From: Paraburkholderia fungorum | Lineage (GTDB): Bacteria > Pseudomonadota > Gammaproteobacteria > Burkholderiales > Burkholderiaceae | Length of the DNA: 64,000 bases | NCBI RefSeq assembly: GCF_900099835.1 | Contig: NZ_FNKP01000002.1 | Span: forward strand, 124,001-188,000 | Reading direction: 5' to 3' | Shown: one piece after another, positions 1 through 6,298 of the stretch | Position numbering within the stretch: position 1 is the first letter of the stretch | Layout: the number at the start of each line of letters is the position of its first letter | Made by a program: the position numbers and the translations under genes | The notes under the pieces: generated by a model | Seen by the model: the letters and a program-made list of their open reading frames with translations, nothing else | The model's database searches: none | Told to the model about the DNA's origin: nothing

Positions 1-562
1 AATAACTCGCCATCAAGAATCGGCCGAACTCCTCGTACCATTCATTGAACGCCTCGCCAGCTTTCACGGGCTGGGTGGGTTGAGGGGCGGAGAATGCTTC
101 GAGTGCATCCTCAATCGCCGTGTTGTAGCCAAGTTGGTATTGCGATTCCGGCTCGTCAGACGGCCCTAATTCGCCTTCCGGCCACGGTTGAAACAGAGTG
201 CGAATCCGATCTACCGCCTCCCCCGATTGCGCTGGCGCGGCAATTTGCGGCGTCCGATAGAGCGGCACACTTCGAAATTGGCTCTGCGTTCGCTGAATTC
301 CTGGCGTACGGTCTGGGCCGGCGGTTTCATCGTCGGGCAGCATGCTATCCAGTTCGAAGCCGTTCACGTACGCGGCAGGTTTGCTTGCAGATAGCAGGGC
401 GATTTGCGCAACCATCCGCTCGATAGTGTCTGCGGCATCGTTATCGATATTGCCCCACCCGAAGTGGCCTTCTTTGGCGATTTGCGCGGCCTGCTTTCTT
501 AGGGAATCGATAATATTTTTTGCGTCGGTCATCATCGCTCCGAGCTGGTTAGAGGTGGTCAT
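1..562 (-). CDS. Hypothetical phage early protein, 3' end outside window
   Basis: An open minus-strand frame starts at the ATG at 562, overlapping the stop codon of the J-domain gene by ATGA, and stays open to base 1 (187 codons visible). The N-terminal half reads as a soluble helical protein (MTTSNQLGAMMTDAKNIID); the middle is proline- and glutamine-rich; the visible end (EAFNEWYEEFGRFL) is aromatic and acidic. I do not recognise a family. Tight coupling to the gene before it places it in the leftward early operon. Confidence 0.75.
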   Translation of the reverse strand, partial: MTTSNQLGAMMTDAKNIIDSLRKQAAQIAKEGHFGWGNIDNDAADTIERMVAQIALLSASKPAAYVNGFELDSMLPDDETAGPDRTPGIQRTQSQFRSVPLYRTPQIAAPAQSGEAVDRIRTLFQPWPEGELGPSDEPESQYQLGYNTAIEDALEAFSAPQPTQPVKAGEAFNEWYEEFGRFLMASY

Positions 563-1146
563 GGGTTCAGTTCCTTCTCGGCCTGTGCAAGCGCTGCGTT
601 CAATTCGGTCATGGTTTCGTGAGAACCGCCTTTGTCCGGATGGTGACGCGACGCCAGAACCCGGTAAGCGGCGCGGACCAGAGACATATCCCGAGCATCT
701 GCAGCTACGCCGAGCACCTCGCGCCACGTACGCACCGTGGTCGGCGACGGCAGTGCCGTGAAGCCAGTAAATGCCGCTTTCATCATGTCGCCGGTGCCCC
801 AGCGGGCGATGCCACGCAACGCATCGATGGTCTTTACGATGGCGTGCATGTTGTGCTCGACCCGATCCCACCGATCGCACGCAAAGCTCATTTGCTCGCC
901 GTCGAGCGTGAAGTACACAGCGACACCCTCGTCGTCGATCTTGCGATAGCTGGCGTAGGGCAACCCGTCCTGGCGAAGTGGCACATTCGTCGAGATCACC
1001 AGATTTCGGCCGCCGAGCCGTTTGACTTCTGCCAGCAGGTTGTCGCGTGCCACTGCGAACGATGTGGTGAAGTTGGCACGCGCCCGGCGATGTGCAGCAG
1101 TTCTCGGGCGTCCAGCAGGCCACTGGAGCGGGTATGAGGTCGTCAC
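559..1146 (-). CDS. J-domain protein, phage early region
   Basis: A 195-residue protein if it starts at the GTG at 1146, chosen because GTG overlaps the stop of the preceding gene (GTGA); the longer upstream frame has shadow-like arginine-rich composition. The last 50 residues form a J-domain with the diagnostic HPD motif (RHHPDKGG), which in this family stimulates the ATPase of a DnaK-type Hsp70. The N-terminal 130 residues are unassigned; short stretches such as YRKIDDEGVAVYFTLDGE suggest a beta-rich fold. A phage J-protein could recruit host DnaK for replication or assembly; that is inference. The C-terminal placement of the J-domain is unusual compared with DnaJ. Confidence 0.8.
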   Translation of the reverse strand: MTTSYPLQWPAGRPRTAAHRRARANFTTSFAVARDNLLAEVKRLGGRNLVISTNVPLRQDGLPYASYRKIDDEGVAVYFTLDGEQMSFACDRWDRVEHNMHAIVKTIDALRGIARWGTGDMMKAAFTGFTALPSPTTVRTWREVLGVAADARDMSLVRAAYRVLASRHHPDKGGSHETMTELNAALAQAEKELNP

Positions 1147-1691
1147 GATTTTTTCTCCGCGTCCGATTGAGCGGTAGCGGCGAGAGCGCGGATGTCGTTC
1201 GCGCAGCCCGCAGCGGCGCAAGCCTGCCCGCGGCAATCGTCTTTCACATACCAGTCCTCACGCTCGTCACAGAGCTTTGCCGCCTCTTCCAGAATCGCGT
1301 TGCGGTCGGGAGTGGGAGCGACGGGTGCGGCGATAACAGCGCGCATCTTCGTGAGCAGACTAGCTGCCCGCTGCCGGTTCGCTGCGTCGGCGTATGCAAG
1401 CATTCGGATTATCGAATCGATGTCGCGCCAGTCGCTATCGTTTGCAAGCGGTGTCGGCGCTTGCGCTACATCGGAAGTAAGAGCGGCGCGGCGGTTCCAT
1501 GCGGCAGCGAGCAATTCACATTGACCCGGCATTTGTGGCACGGTCGGCGCATGGCAATCGTCCATGATGCAATCGGAATCGTGATGTGCGACGATGCGCC
1601 ACCAATCTCGAGCGACTTTGTGCATCGTTGCCGACGCGCCGCAAAACGGGCATGGCTTCAGCGTCACTGCTTCAGTATTAGATTCGGTCAT
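1143..1691 (-). CDS. Lar-type zinc-ribbon protein (restriction alleviation family)
   Basis: 182 residues. The N-terminus carries LKPCPFCG (residues 11-18), then a tryptophan-rich segment, a CxxxC pair, and AAWNRRA near residue 65. This is the layout of the Lar/restriction-alleviation-like zinc ribbon found in many phages. In Rac prophage, Lar relieves type I restriction; the same role here is only family inference, because many Lar-like proteins are uncharacterised. The C-terminal 100 residues are an extra helical region containing three more cysteines (CRGQACAAAGC), possibly a second metal site. Its stop overlaps the GTG start of the J-domain gene, so the two are co-translated. Confidence 0.75.
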   Translation of the reverse strand: MTESNTEAVTLKPCPFCGASATMHKVARDWWRIVAHHDSDCIMDDCHAPTVPQMPGQCELLAAAWNRRAALTSDVAQAPTPLANDSDWRDIDSIIRMLAYADAANRQRAASLLTKMRAVIAAPVAPTPDRNAILEEAAKLCDEREDWYVKDDCRGQACAAAGCANDIRALAATAQSDAEKKS

Positions 1692-1720
1692 GATTATTTG
1701 GGCGGTAAGGGGTTAGGCGG

Positions 1721-2533
1721 TTAGGACATGCATTCGCACGGCTTGGCGTCGAAGATCGGCCGTACCGCAATGATCTTTTTCGCTTGAGCCCAGAAACGCT
1801 GTGGCTGGATGTGTTCGGTCGCCGGAATGCCGGCCGCCTTCATGCGCGCGAAACGGTCTTCCATGTCTTCGAGATAGACGGCGCCAGTTTCGTCGTGGTG
1901 AATCGAATAGCCGATCTCGTCCTCGGCCCACTTTCCCTTCAGCCAGATGTCGGGCCGCGTGCAGTACACGACGTACCAGTGCTGCCATCCAGCCTTGAGG
2001 CACCCGACGCAGTTCGCGTGCTTGAATACGCCATATGTGTTCGGCAGGGAAACGCCGATTTCCATGGTACTGACGATCGTACGGTCCGCCCACAGGGCAA
2101 CGGGATAGTCCGTCTTCCAGCCCATTGCGCCCATGATCGAAGAACGTCGCTGGATGCGTCCGGCTTCGTTGGAGTCGAACCCGTAGTAGCAGACCGTGTT
2201 TTCCGGGTTGGCGTTGGCCGCCATCCACTTCATGAACGGCTCAGTCTTCAGCACGCTGGTGCAGAACTCCTGACCGCCGTCCACCTTGAACGCCTTCTTC
2301 GCGACAGTCACGTCGAACTGGTCGAGCTGCGCGTTTGCGTAGCTTGCATACGTCACTGGCAGGCCGAGATGGTCAGCGACCTCTCGCTTGAACCGCTTGA
2401 TGTCGGCGTCTTCAGTCCAGAACGGCAGATCGTGGTTCAGCAAGACGATCTCGTCGCCAGCGAACCGGCGAGCGACCTCGATCGCTACAAGCCCTGAACT
2501 GTGGCCGCCGGAATAGCAGACAACTCGTTTCAT
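1721..2533 (-). CDS. PP-loop / PAPS-reductase-like protein
   Basis: 270 residues. I start at the ATG at 2533, preceded by GAGAGAGACG, rather than the in-frame TTG at 2551. The N-terminus has the pyrophosphatase loop SGGHSSG (residues 8-14) typical of the PAPS-reductase/adenine-nucleotide alpha-hydrolase superfamily. ANCVGCLKAG follows in the C-terminal half and CECMS at the very end, giving cysteines that could hold an iron-sulfur cluster or act in sulfur transfer. Members of this superfamily make adenylated intermediates in sulfate reduction, tRNA thiolation or DNA phosphorothioation (DndC). Phage copies are common, but the substrate is unknown. No dnd partner genes are visible. Confidence 0.8.
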   Translation of the reverse strand: MKRVVCYSGGHSSGLVAIEVARRFAGDEIVLLNHDLPFWTEDADIKRFKREVADHLGLPVTYASYANAQLDQFDVTVAKKAFKVDGGQEFCTSVLKTEPFMKWMAANANPENTVCYYGFDSNEAGRIQRRSSIMGAMGWKTDYPVALWADRTIVSTMEIGVSLPNTYGVFKHANCVGCLKAGWQHWYVVYCTRPDIWLKGKWAEDEIGYSIHHDETGAVYLEDMEDRFARMKAAGIPATEHIQPQRFWAQAKKIIAVRPIFDAKPCECMS

Positions 2534-2580
2534 ATCGTCTCTCTCAGTCAATCGCAGAAAAAGCGTTTATCTGTGGGGCG

Positions 2581-3033
2581 TCAGAACGGCAGATCATCGT
2601 CAGGATCGCCGGTCAGTCCGGGTTCGCTATCTGGTTCCGCATGCACCCGAGGGACCGCCTTCACGCGGATGCAGATCAGGTCTTTGCCTTCGAGGTCGTA
2701 GCAGTCGCTCAGATCAACGAAAGCCTTGTATCTGGCCTTGCTGCGCGTGCTGGCGCTCACAGTGAACACTGCCGGGCTATCCCAGTCATCCCACCTGTCG
2801 CGCGGCAGCAGACACTTCCATTCGCGCAGCGCGGGGGCGTCGATGATGTCGCCGTAGACGACCTTGTCGACGGGGTGATAACGGCGCTCTTCCTCGCTCT
2901 TGTCGCCGTCGATGACCACGCAGAGGTAATGACCATCTGCGCCCACGATCACACCGGTTTCGCCGTAACACGTGACCTGACGACCGCGCTCAGCGGGCAC
3001 GCCGTAGTGTTTGCGGATGTAGTCGAAGCTCAT
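2581..3033 (-). CDS. Phage protein with SSB-like acidic C-terminal tail
   Basis: 150 residues. The N-terminal 50 residues (YIRKHYGVPAERGR, then a VIVGADGHYLCVVIDGD beta hairpin) resemble a small beta-barrel found in phage early proteins. The C-terminus ends DPDDDLPF, nearly the same as the DDDIPF tip of bacterial single-stranded-DNA-binding protein. In SSB that tip docks RecO, RecQ, ExoI, PriA and other repair proteins. Here it may recruit or titrate those proteins during phage replication, which is inference; no OB-fold is obvious from reading alone. It lies in the leftward early operon between the PP-loop gene and a membrane protein. Confidence 0.7.
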   Translation of the reverse strand: MSFDYIRKHYGVPAERGRQVTCYGETGVIVGADGHYLCVVIDGDKSEEERRYHPVDKVVYGDIIDAPALREWKCLLPRDRWDDWDSPAVFTVSASTRSKARYKAFVDLSDCYDLEGKDLICIRVKAVPRVHAEPDSEPGLTGDPDDDLPF

Positions 3034-3099
3034 ATTCGTCTCGCGTGAAGGTTTATCTGTGTGGCGAATAAACGCCGTTTATTCGTTTGGCGAATATCG

Positions 3100-4071
3100 C
3101 TAACTGGGCGCTTCGGCGATCTGTTTGCGGATGGCTGAAGCAGTCTTCTGCGCTACGCCGAGGTATTGCTGCAGGTCACGTACGGTCGCGCGGGTTTCGC
3201 CGGCGGCGATACCGTTGCGGGCGCGAGTCACGTCCCGCTGAAACTTGTCGTCTGCCTGCTCGATCACAGGCAGTTGCAGAACCGGCGCGGGCTCGGTCAC
3301 GTCTTCTGCGACTGGCGCGGCGTTACTCGTCACCGTGACGGCTGTTACTGGCGCGACGTGACTGCCTTGTGTAACGGGCGTTGCAGCGATTTCAGTCACG
3401 ACGACGGGGCGAAGCGTAAGCATCCACGCGAAGCAGGCGACAGCTTCGAGCACGGCGGCGAAGGCGAGGCCGGCAATGAGATCGGCATGCGCTGCGGTCA
3501 CGCCAAAGGCCGTCATTGCGCCGGTCACTGGGTCAGCGAGCGCGGCGTCACGAGCAGCAGTCGCGCGGTCCTGAGCGGCCTCGGCGCGACGCGCTTCGGC
3601 TTGTTCGATGTCGAGCGCGTCGACGCGGGCGGCGGCAGCGGTGCGGTCGGCGATCAGCTTCGGGCATGGTTCGACGCAGCGACGCGCATTGGTGCGGGCC
3701 AGTCGCGTTACTGCGTCTGCACGGTCACGTGCAATCTCAGCCAGACCGCGTCCCTTAGCCGTGACTACCGGCACCGCGGCGGCTCGCAGATCACCCGCAT
3801 GCTTCTGCGCCATAAGAAAGAAAACAGCGTGGCCGTAGCAGGTGGCCGCAACACAGGCCAGCCAGATCACGGCGCCGACAATACGGATGCGCCAGCCATG
3901 CGACCGGACGAGCGCGGGCAGCAGGTGAGCCGCGACGACGAGAACGACGCCGACGGCGACCCACAGCGCACGCTCAGCGACAAAGCCACCGCGTTGCAGG
4001 CCTGCTTGAATGGAGAGGCACGCTGCAGTCAGAGTTGCTGCGACTGCGAGGGATGCCGATTGCGTTTTCAT
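3100..4071 (-). CDS. Large membrane protein with C-terminal HTH-like region
   Basis: About 323 residues starting at the ATG at 4071, which overlaps the preceding stop (ATGA); an in-frame ATG lies two codons upstream at 4077. Three hydrophobic segments occupy roughly residues 8-95. An alanine/arginine-rich coiled-coil region spans about 100-180, and another membrane segment lies near 195-225. The last 60 residues (TVRDLQQYLGVAQKTASAIRKQI) look like a helix-turn-helix. The build suggests an inner-membrane sensor or anchor with a cytoplasmic DNA-binding-like tail. I do not recognise a named family and no function is assigned. Confidence 0.7.
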   Translation of the reverse strand: MKTQSASLAVAATLTAACLSIQAGLQRGGFVAERALWVAVGVVLVVAAHLLPALVRSHGWRIRIVGAVIWLACVAATCYGHAVFFLMAQKHAGDLRAAAVPVVTAKGRGLAEIARDRADAVTRLARTNARRCVEPCPKLIADRTAAAARVDALDIEQAEARRAEAAQDRATAARDAALADPVTGAMTAFGVTAAHADLIAGLAFAAVLEAVACFAWMLTLRPVVVTEIAATPVTQGSHVAPVTAVTVTSNAAPVAEDVTEPAPVLQLPVIEQADDKFQRDVTRARNGIAAGETRATVRDLQQYLGVAQKTASAIRKQIAEAPS

Positions 4072-4298
4072 TGGCATAGCGTTGTCGTTTTTGAGGTCGA
4101 TCGTGATTTGCTACAATTCGCGTCGGAGAGCTGCCGGACAGGAGTTGAAGGACGGTTCCCGGAGTCTCCCAATTCCCCTTTGCAGGGAGTCGCCTCTAAG
4201 CCCGCGTCTGCGGGCTTTTTCATTGCCAGCCACCCCATCCCCAAACCTGTCAGCGCAGCTCCGACTACAGCGAGCGCGAGCCATCCAATAGCTGTCAT
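4068..4298 (-). CDS. Small membrane protein, early leftward operon
   Basis: 76 residues. One N-terminal membrane segment (about residues 4-26) is followed by a lysine pair and a polar, serine-rich tail. Both ends are translationally coupled: the start directly follows the previous stop (TGA-ATG) and the stop overlaps the next start (ATGA). That supports it as a real gene despite the low-complexity tail. A rightward promoter-and-terminator unit lies antisense inside it (4089-4220). Function unknown. Confidence 0.55.
   Translation of the reverse strand: MTAIGWLALAVVGAALTGLGMGWLAMKKPADAGLEATPCKGELGDSGNRPSTPVRQLSDANCSKSRSTSKTTTLCQ
4089..4117 (+). promoter_or_regulatory. Candidate sigma70 promoter, antisense to the leftward operon
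   Basis: TTTTGA at 4089-4094 and TACAAT at 4112-4117, 17 bp apart, on the plus strand within a minus-strand gene region. No protein-coding gene follows in this direction before the hairpin at 4198-4220. Confidence 0.45.
4124..4220 (+). ncRNA. Candidate ~97-nt antisense small RNA
   Basis: A promoter-like pair ends at 4117. The sequence then runs about 97 nt to a strong intrinsic terminator whose 8-bp stem AAGCCCGC/GCGGGCTT is followed by a T run. A second hairpin (CTCCC/GGGAG) lies in the middle. No convincing ORF is present. The RNA would be complementary to the 76-residue membrane gene and about 50 nt from the start of the next gene, so it could silence part of the leftward operon. Its existence is inferred from signals only. 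Confidence 0.4.
4198..4220 (+). terminator. Intrinsic terminator
   Basis: Stem AAGCCCGC (4198-4205), loop GTCT, stem GCGGGCTT (4210-4217), T run to 4220. It reads rightwards, against the surrounding genes. Confidence 0.6.
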
Positions 4299-4952
4299 TC
4301 AGGTGACTCGCTTGAACTCAACGACCCAGACCCACGGGTTGGCTTGCCAGTCGGTGACCGGCGGAGCTAGGCTGTCCCAAAGTTCAGAGAACCACGCCAT
4401 GGAGTCGAGGCTGTTGTCGTCGGTAAAGCCCGGCCAGCCTTCGGCGGCAGCGTCCGTATCGCTGATCTCGTTGAGGCGCTCGACGCGCACGTCGGTTACT
4501 TCGAGCGTGATGCGCGACGCCCAGCGCGGCATGTGGATGCTCGGGCGCCAAGGTTCGCTGTCGCGCGGTTGCGTCGCTTGGAACTCCACGCGGCGGCAGT
4601 GTTGTTGATCCGGCACATACCGGGCGACTGCCAGCTCAGTAGATTCGCCGGGCGGAGTGATAGCTACGACGCCGCGCCACGTCTCGCGCACCCACAGACG
4701 ATCACCGGGCATGCCAAAAGGGCTGGGGATCAGGTCGACTTGCGGAAAGTCGGTGCCGATACCGCGCCGAATGAAAGCTCCGAAGCGGTCTTTCTTGGGA
4801 TGCGGCGACGTGATGCGACCGAACGCCGGCGGCGTTTCGAAGGCCCAGCCGTTGGTGGGCTGCTGAGCGACGATGCGGCGCGTCTGCGTCTTGCTGCCGT
4901 CGAGCAGAGCGCGCACCATCGGGCCGCTGAAGAGGATCGGACGTTCTTGCAT
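4299..4952 (-). CDS. ASCH/PUA-like phage protein
   Basis: 217 residues from the ATG at 4952; the longer upstream frame is antisense to a small plus-strand gene and lacks protein-like composition. The start RPILFSGPMVRALLDGSKTQTRR is the signature opening of a widespread phage family annotated as ASCH-domain or morphogenetic-like protein. DRLWVRETW and a C-terminal WVWVVEF strand fit a PUA-like barrel, a fold that binds modified or structured RNA. The real substrate is unknown. The gene is immediately followed by the 76-residue membrane gene with no gap. Confidence 0.75.
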   Translation of the reverse strand: MQERPILFSGPMVRALLDGSKTQTRRIVAQQPTNGWAFETPPAFGRITSPHPKKDRFGAFIRRGIGTDFPQVDLIPSPFGMPGDRLWVRETWRGVVAITPPGESTELAVARYVPDQQHCRRVEFQATQPRDSEPWRPSIHMPRWASRITLEVTDVRVERLNEISDTDAAAEGWPGFTDDNSLDSMAWFSELWDSLAPPVTDWQANPWVWVVEFKRVT

Positions 4953-4994
4953 GCTATTCTCGTGCTCCGTAGATTCAGTTAAAGAGTGCGTCTC

Positions 4995-5186
4995 ATGAAC
5001 GATCAAATGCGCCGCGAAAAAGTCGAAGCCGCTTATAAAAACTGGCTCGAACAAAATCACTTCGAAGCCTCTCAGGACAAAGCGGCGTATTTTGCTGCTG
5101 TGATGACCGAACACGGCACTCAAAAATTCTGGAACCTGAGTGAGACGGCTGTAGTTGAAATACTGCGCGGCAGTCACTGGTTCTGA
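4995..5186 (+). CDS. Small counter-oriented phage protein
   Basis: 63 residues from the ATG at 4995, with AAAGAG about 10 bases upstream; an in-frame GTG lies three codons earlier. Helical soluble composition (EKVEAAYKNWLEQNHFEAS) ending in SHWF. It runs against the leftward early operon, in a gap between the ASCH-like gene and the small membrane genes. Its position matches the many small plus-strand phage ORFs of unknown role. Real coding is likely from composition but unproven. Confidence 0.5.
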   Translation: MNDQMRREKVEAAYKNWLEQNHFEASQDKAAYFAAVMTEHGTQKFWNLSETAVVEILRGSHWF

Positions 5187-5200
5187 TCAACCATCAAGCC

Positions 5201-5365
5201 TTATTCGTAAAAACGCGGGTAAGGCGCATCGCATTCGTATTCAAAATCGCCCGACAGATACGGGTCTGCTGCATCTGCTTTCTTCGCTGCCTGAACCATC
5301 CGCAGCGCAACGAAGGTTCCTAAAAACAGAAGTAGTCCTAACCAGCCAAGAATGTCGTCAAGCAT
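5201..5365 (-). CDS. 54-residue single-span membrane protein
   Basis: Starts at ATG 5365 with AAAGG about 8 bases upstream and ends with TAA at 5201-5203. The N-terminus is a membrane span (GWLGLLLFLGTFVAL), then a basic VQAAKKADAAD turn and an acidic aromatic tail ending PRFYE. It is the third of three tiny membrane genes read from PL. Bitopic peptides of this kind often act as superinfection-exclusion or host-envelope effectors, which is inference. Confidence 0.6.
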   Translation of the reverse strand: MLDDILGWLGLLLFLGTFVALRMVQAAKKADAADPYLSGDFEYECDAPYPRFYE

Positions 5366-5383
5366 CGGTGAGCCTTTACGGGA

Positions 5384-5518
5384 TCAGGTGCAGCGCGATA
5401 GGCAGGTGAGGGCAGTACTCGCGCCCTGTTCATCCCATTGCTGCACGGTTGCGCAGAGCAGAACGACAATCGCGAGTGCCGAGGTCGTTGCCGCAACGTA
5501 TTTGGCAAACGCCCACAT
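5384..5518 (-). CDS. 44-residue single-span membrane peptide
   Basis: The ATG at 5518 overlaps the preceding stop (TGATG), so it is translationally coupled. It ends with TGA at 5384-5386. One hydrophobic segment (about residues 8-25, ALAIVVLLCATV) is followed by a short polar tail with two cysteines (LTCLSRC). Second gene of the PL-proximal trio. Function unknown. Confidence 0.55.
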   Translation of the reverse strand: MWAFAKYVAATTSALAIVVLLCATVQQWDEQGASTALTCLSRCT

Positions 5519-5727
5519 CACCAGGCACCCAGCAGACGGCAGATTCCTTCAGCGATGAAGGGGATCGCGGCGATGATCGCGAAGCAGAGCAGCGGGCGCT
5601 TCGTCGTGCGGCGCGCGTACTGCTCCAGCTCTGCGTCGCTCATGCCGCCGTCGGCGAAGTACTCGATCTCGTTAGTGGCGCGCGTTGCTGCGGTGAAGCG
5701 TGGCGCCAGTGCTGGCAAGGTGCTCAT
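5518..5727 (-). CDS. 69-residue membrane protein, first gene after PL
   Basis: Starts at ATG 5727 behind GGGAGA. A polar N-terminal 45 residues with acidic helix (DAELEQYARRTTKR) leads to a C-terminal membrane span (LLCFAIIAAIPFIAEGI). As the first gene of the repressor-controlled leftward operon it should be made early after infection or induction. Tail-anchored topology is inferred from the sequence. No family recognised. Confidence 0.6.
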   Translation of the reverse strand: MSTLPALAPRFTAATRATNEIEYFADGGMSDAELEQYARRTTKRPLLCFAIIAAIPFIAEGICRLLGAW

Positions 5728-5766
5728 CTCAAGGTCTCCCGGTAGGTCGGTGAGTGCATGAGATGG

Positions 5767-5807
5767 ATATTAGGCGATGCCTAGATATGGTGTCAAGGCA
5801 CTGCCTA
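5767..5807 (-). promoter_or_regulatory. PL promoter with two CI-type operators
   Basis: Reading left: TTGACA (5796-5791), 18 bp, TAATAT (5772-5767). Two 13-bp palindromes overlap it: TAGGCGATGCCTA at 5771-5783 (identical to the site at 7259-7271) and AAGGCACTGCCTA at 5795-5807, with centres 24 bp apart. Repressor bound at either would cover the -10 or -35. The first gene starts about 33 bases downstream. Confidence 0.8.
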
Positions 5808-5870
5808 ATAATTTTTTCACTAGCCGGCTGTACCTCGAGGAGCGAAACGGATGCGTGGCGCTTAGGCAAC

Positions 5871-5893
5871 AAAAAACCCGCCGAAGCGGGTTT
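5871..5893 (-). terminator. Terminator of the lysogenic cI operon
   Basis: Read on the minus strand, AAACCCGC, loop TTCG, GCGGGTTT, then six T. It lies just after the exported-protein gene (5915-6283), so the cI transcript should stop here before PL. Confidence 0.8.
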
Positions 5894-5914
5894 GAGTGTT
5901 GAGTAGCGTGACGT

Positions 5915-6283
5915 TCAGTCGAGATGGCAGCCAGTCCGGACCTTGGCGACGCTCAAATGTCGGGCCTCGATCTGCCTTTCGAGCTTCGCGATGGTTGCAT
6001 CGCATTGAGCCCCTTCATTCGTCGCCTGTCCAGCGGCGCGATTGTTTGCTATAGATGTGGCAATGTCCGGCTGATAGCGCTGGCTATTCAGGCTTTCCAA
6101 TTTGTCGGCAGTGTCCGCATGGATCTGTGCTTTCCGAGATTCCAAGACACTTATGCAATAGGCAAATTCGAGATCATTCCTCTTCATTGCCTTCAGTTCT
6201 GAGAACTCATATTGCTGGCACGCTGCCATTGCAGCAGCGGGCGCGAGCAAAACGCCCGCCAGCAGGATGGTTATTGTTTTCAC
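5915..6283 (-). CDS. Exported protein co-transcribed with the CI repressor
   Basis: 122 residues with a clear Sec signal peptide: MK, hydrophobic core ILLAGVLLAPAAA, and cleavage near AMA-AC at about residue 20. The mature part is helical with four cysteines (CQQ, AYC, AQC, GCHLD), suggesting disulfides in the periplasm. It starts 15 bases after the cI stop and ends before a terminator, so it should be made in the lysogen from the cI promoter. This position is like lambda rexAB and suits a superinfection-exclusion or lysogenic-conversion factor. No family is recognised and the role is inference. Confidence 0.75.
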   Translation of the reverse strand: MKTITILLAGVLLAPAAAMAACQQYEFSELKAMKRNDLEFAYCISVLESRKAQIHADTADKLESLNSQRYQPDIATSIANNRAAGQATNEGAQCDATIAKLERQIEARHLSVAKVRTGCHLD

Positions 6284-6298
6284 TGTGGTTTTGTCTCT

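Noticed and set aside
4010..4291. Plus-strand ORF overlapping the candidate small RNA
   Set aside because: It begins upstream of the promoter, runs through the terminator and is arginine/leucine-rich; not a credible protein.
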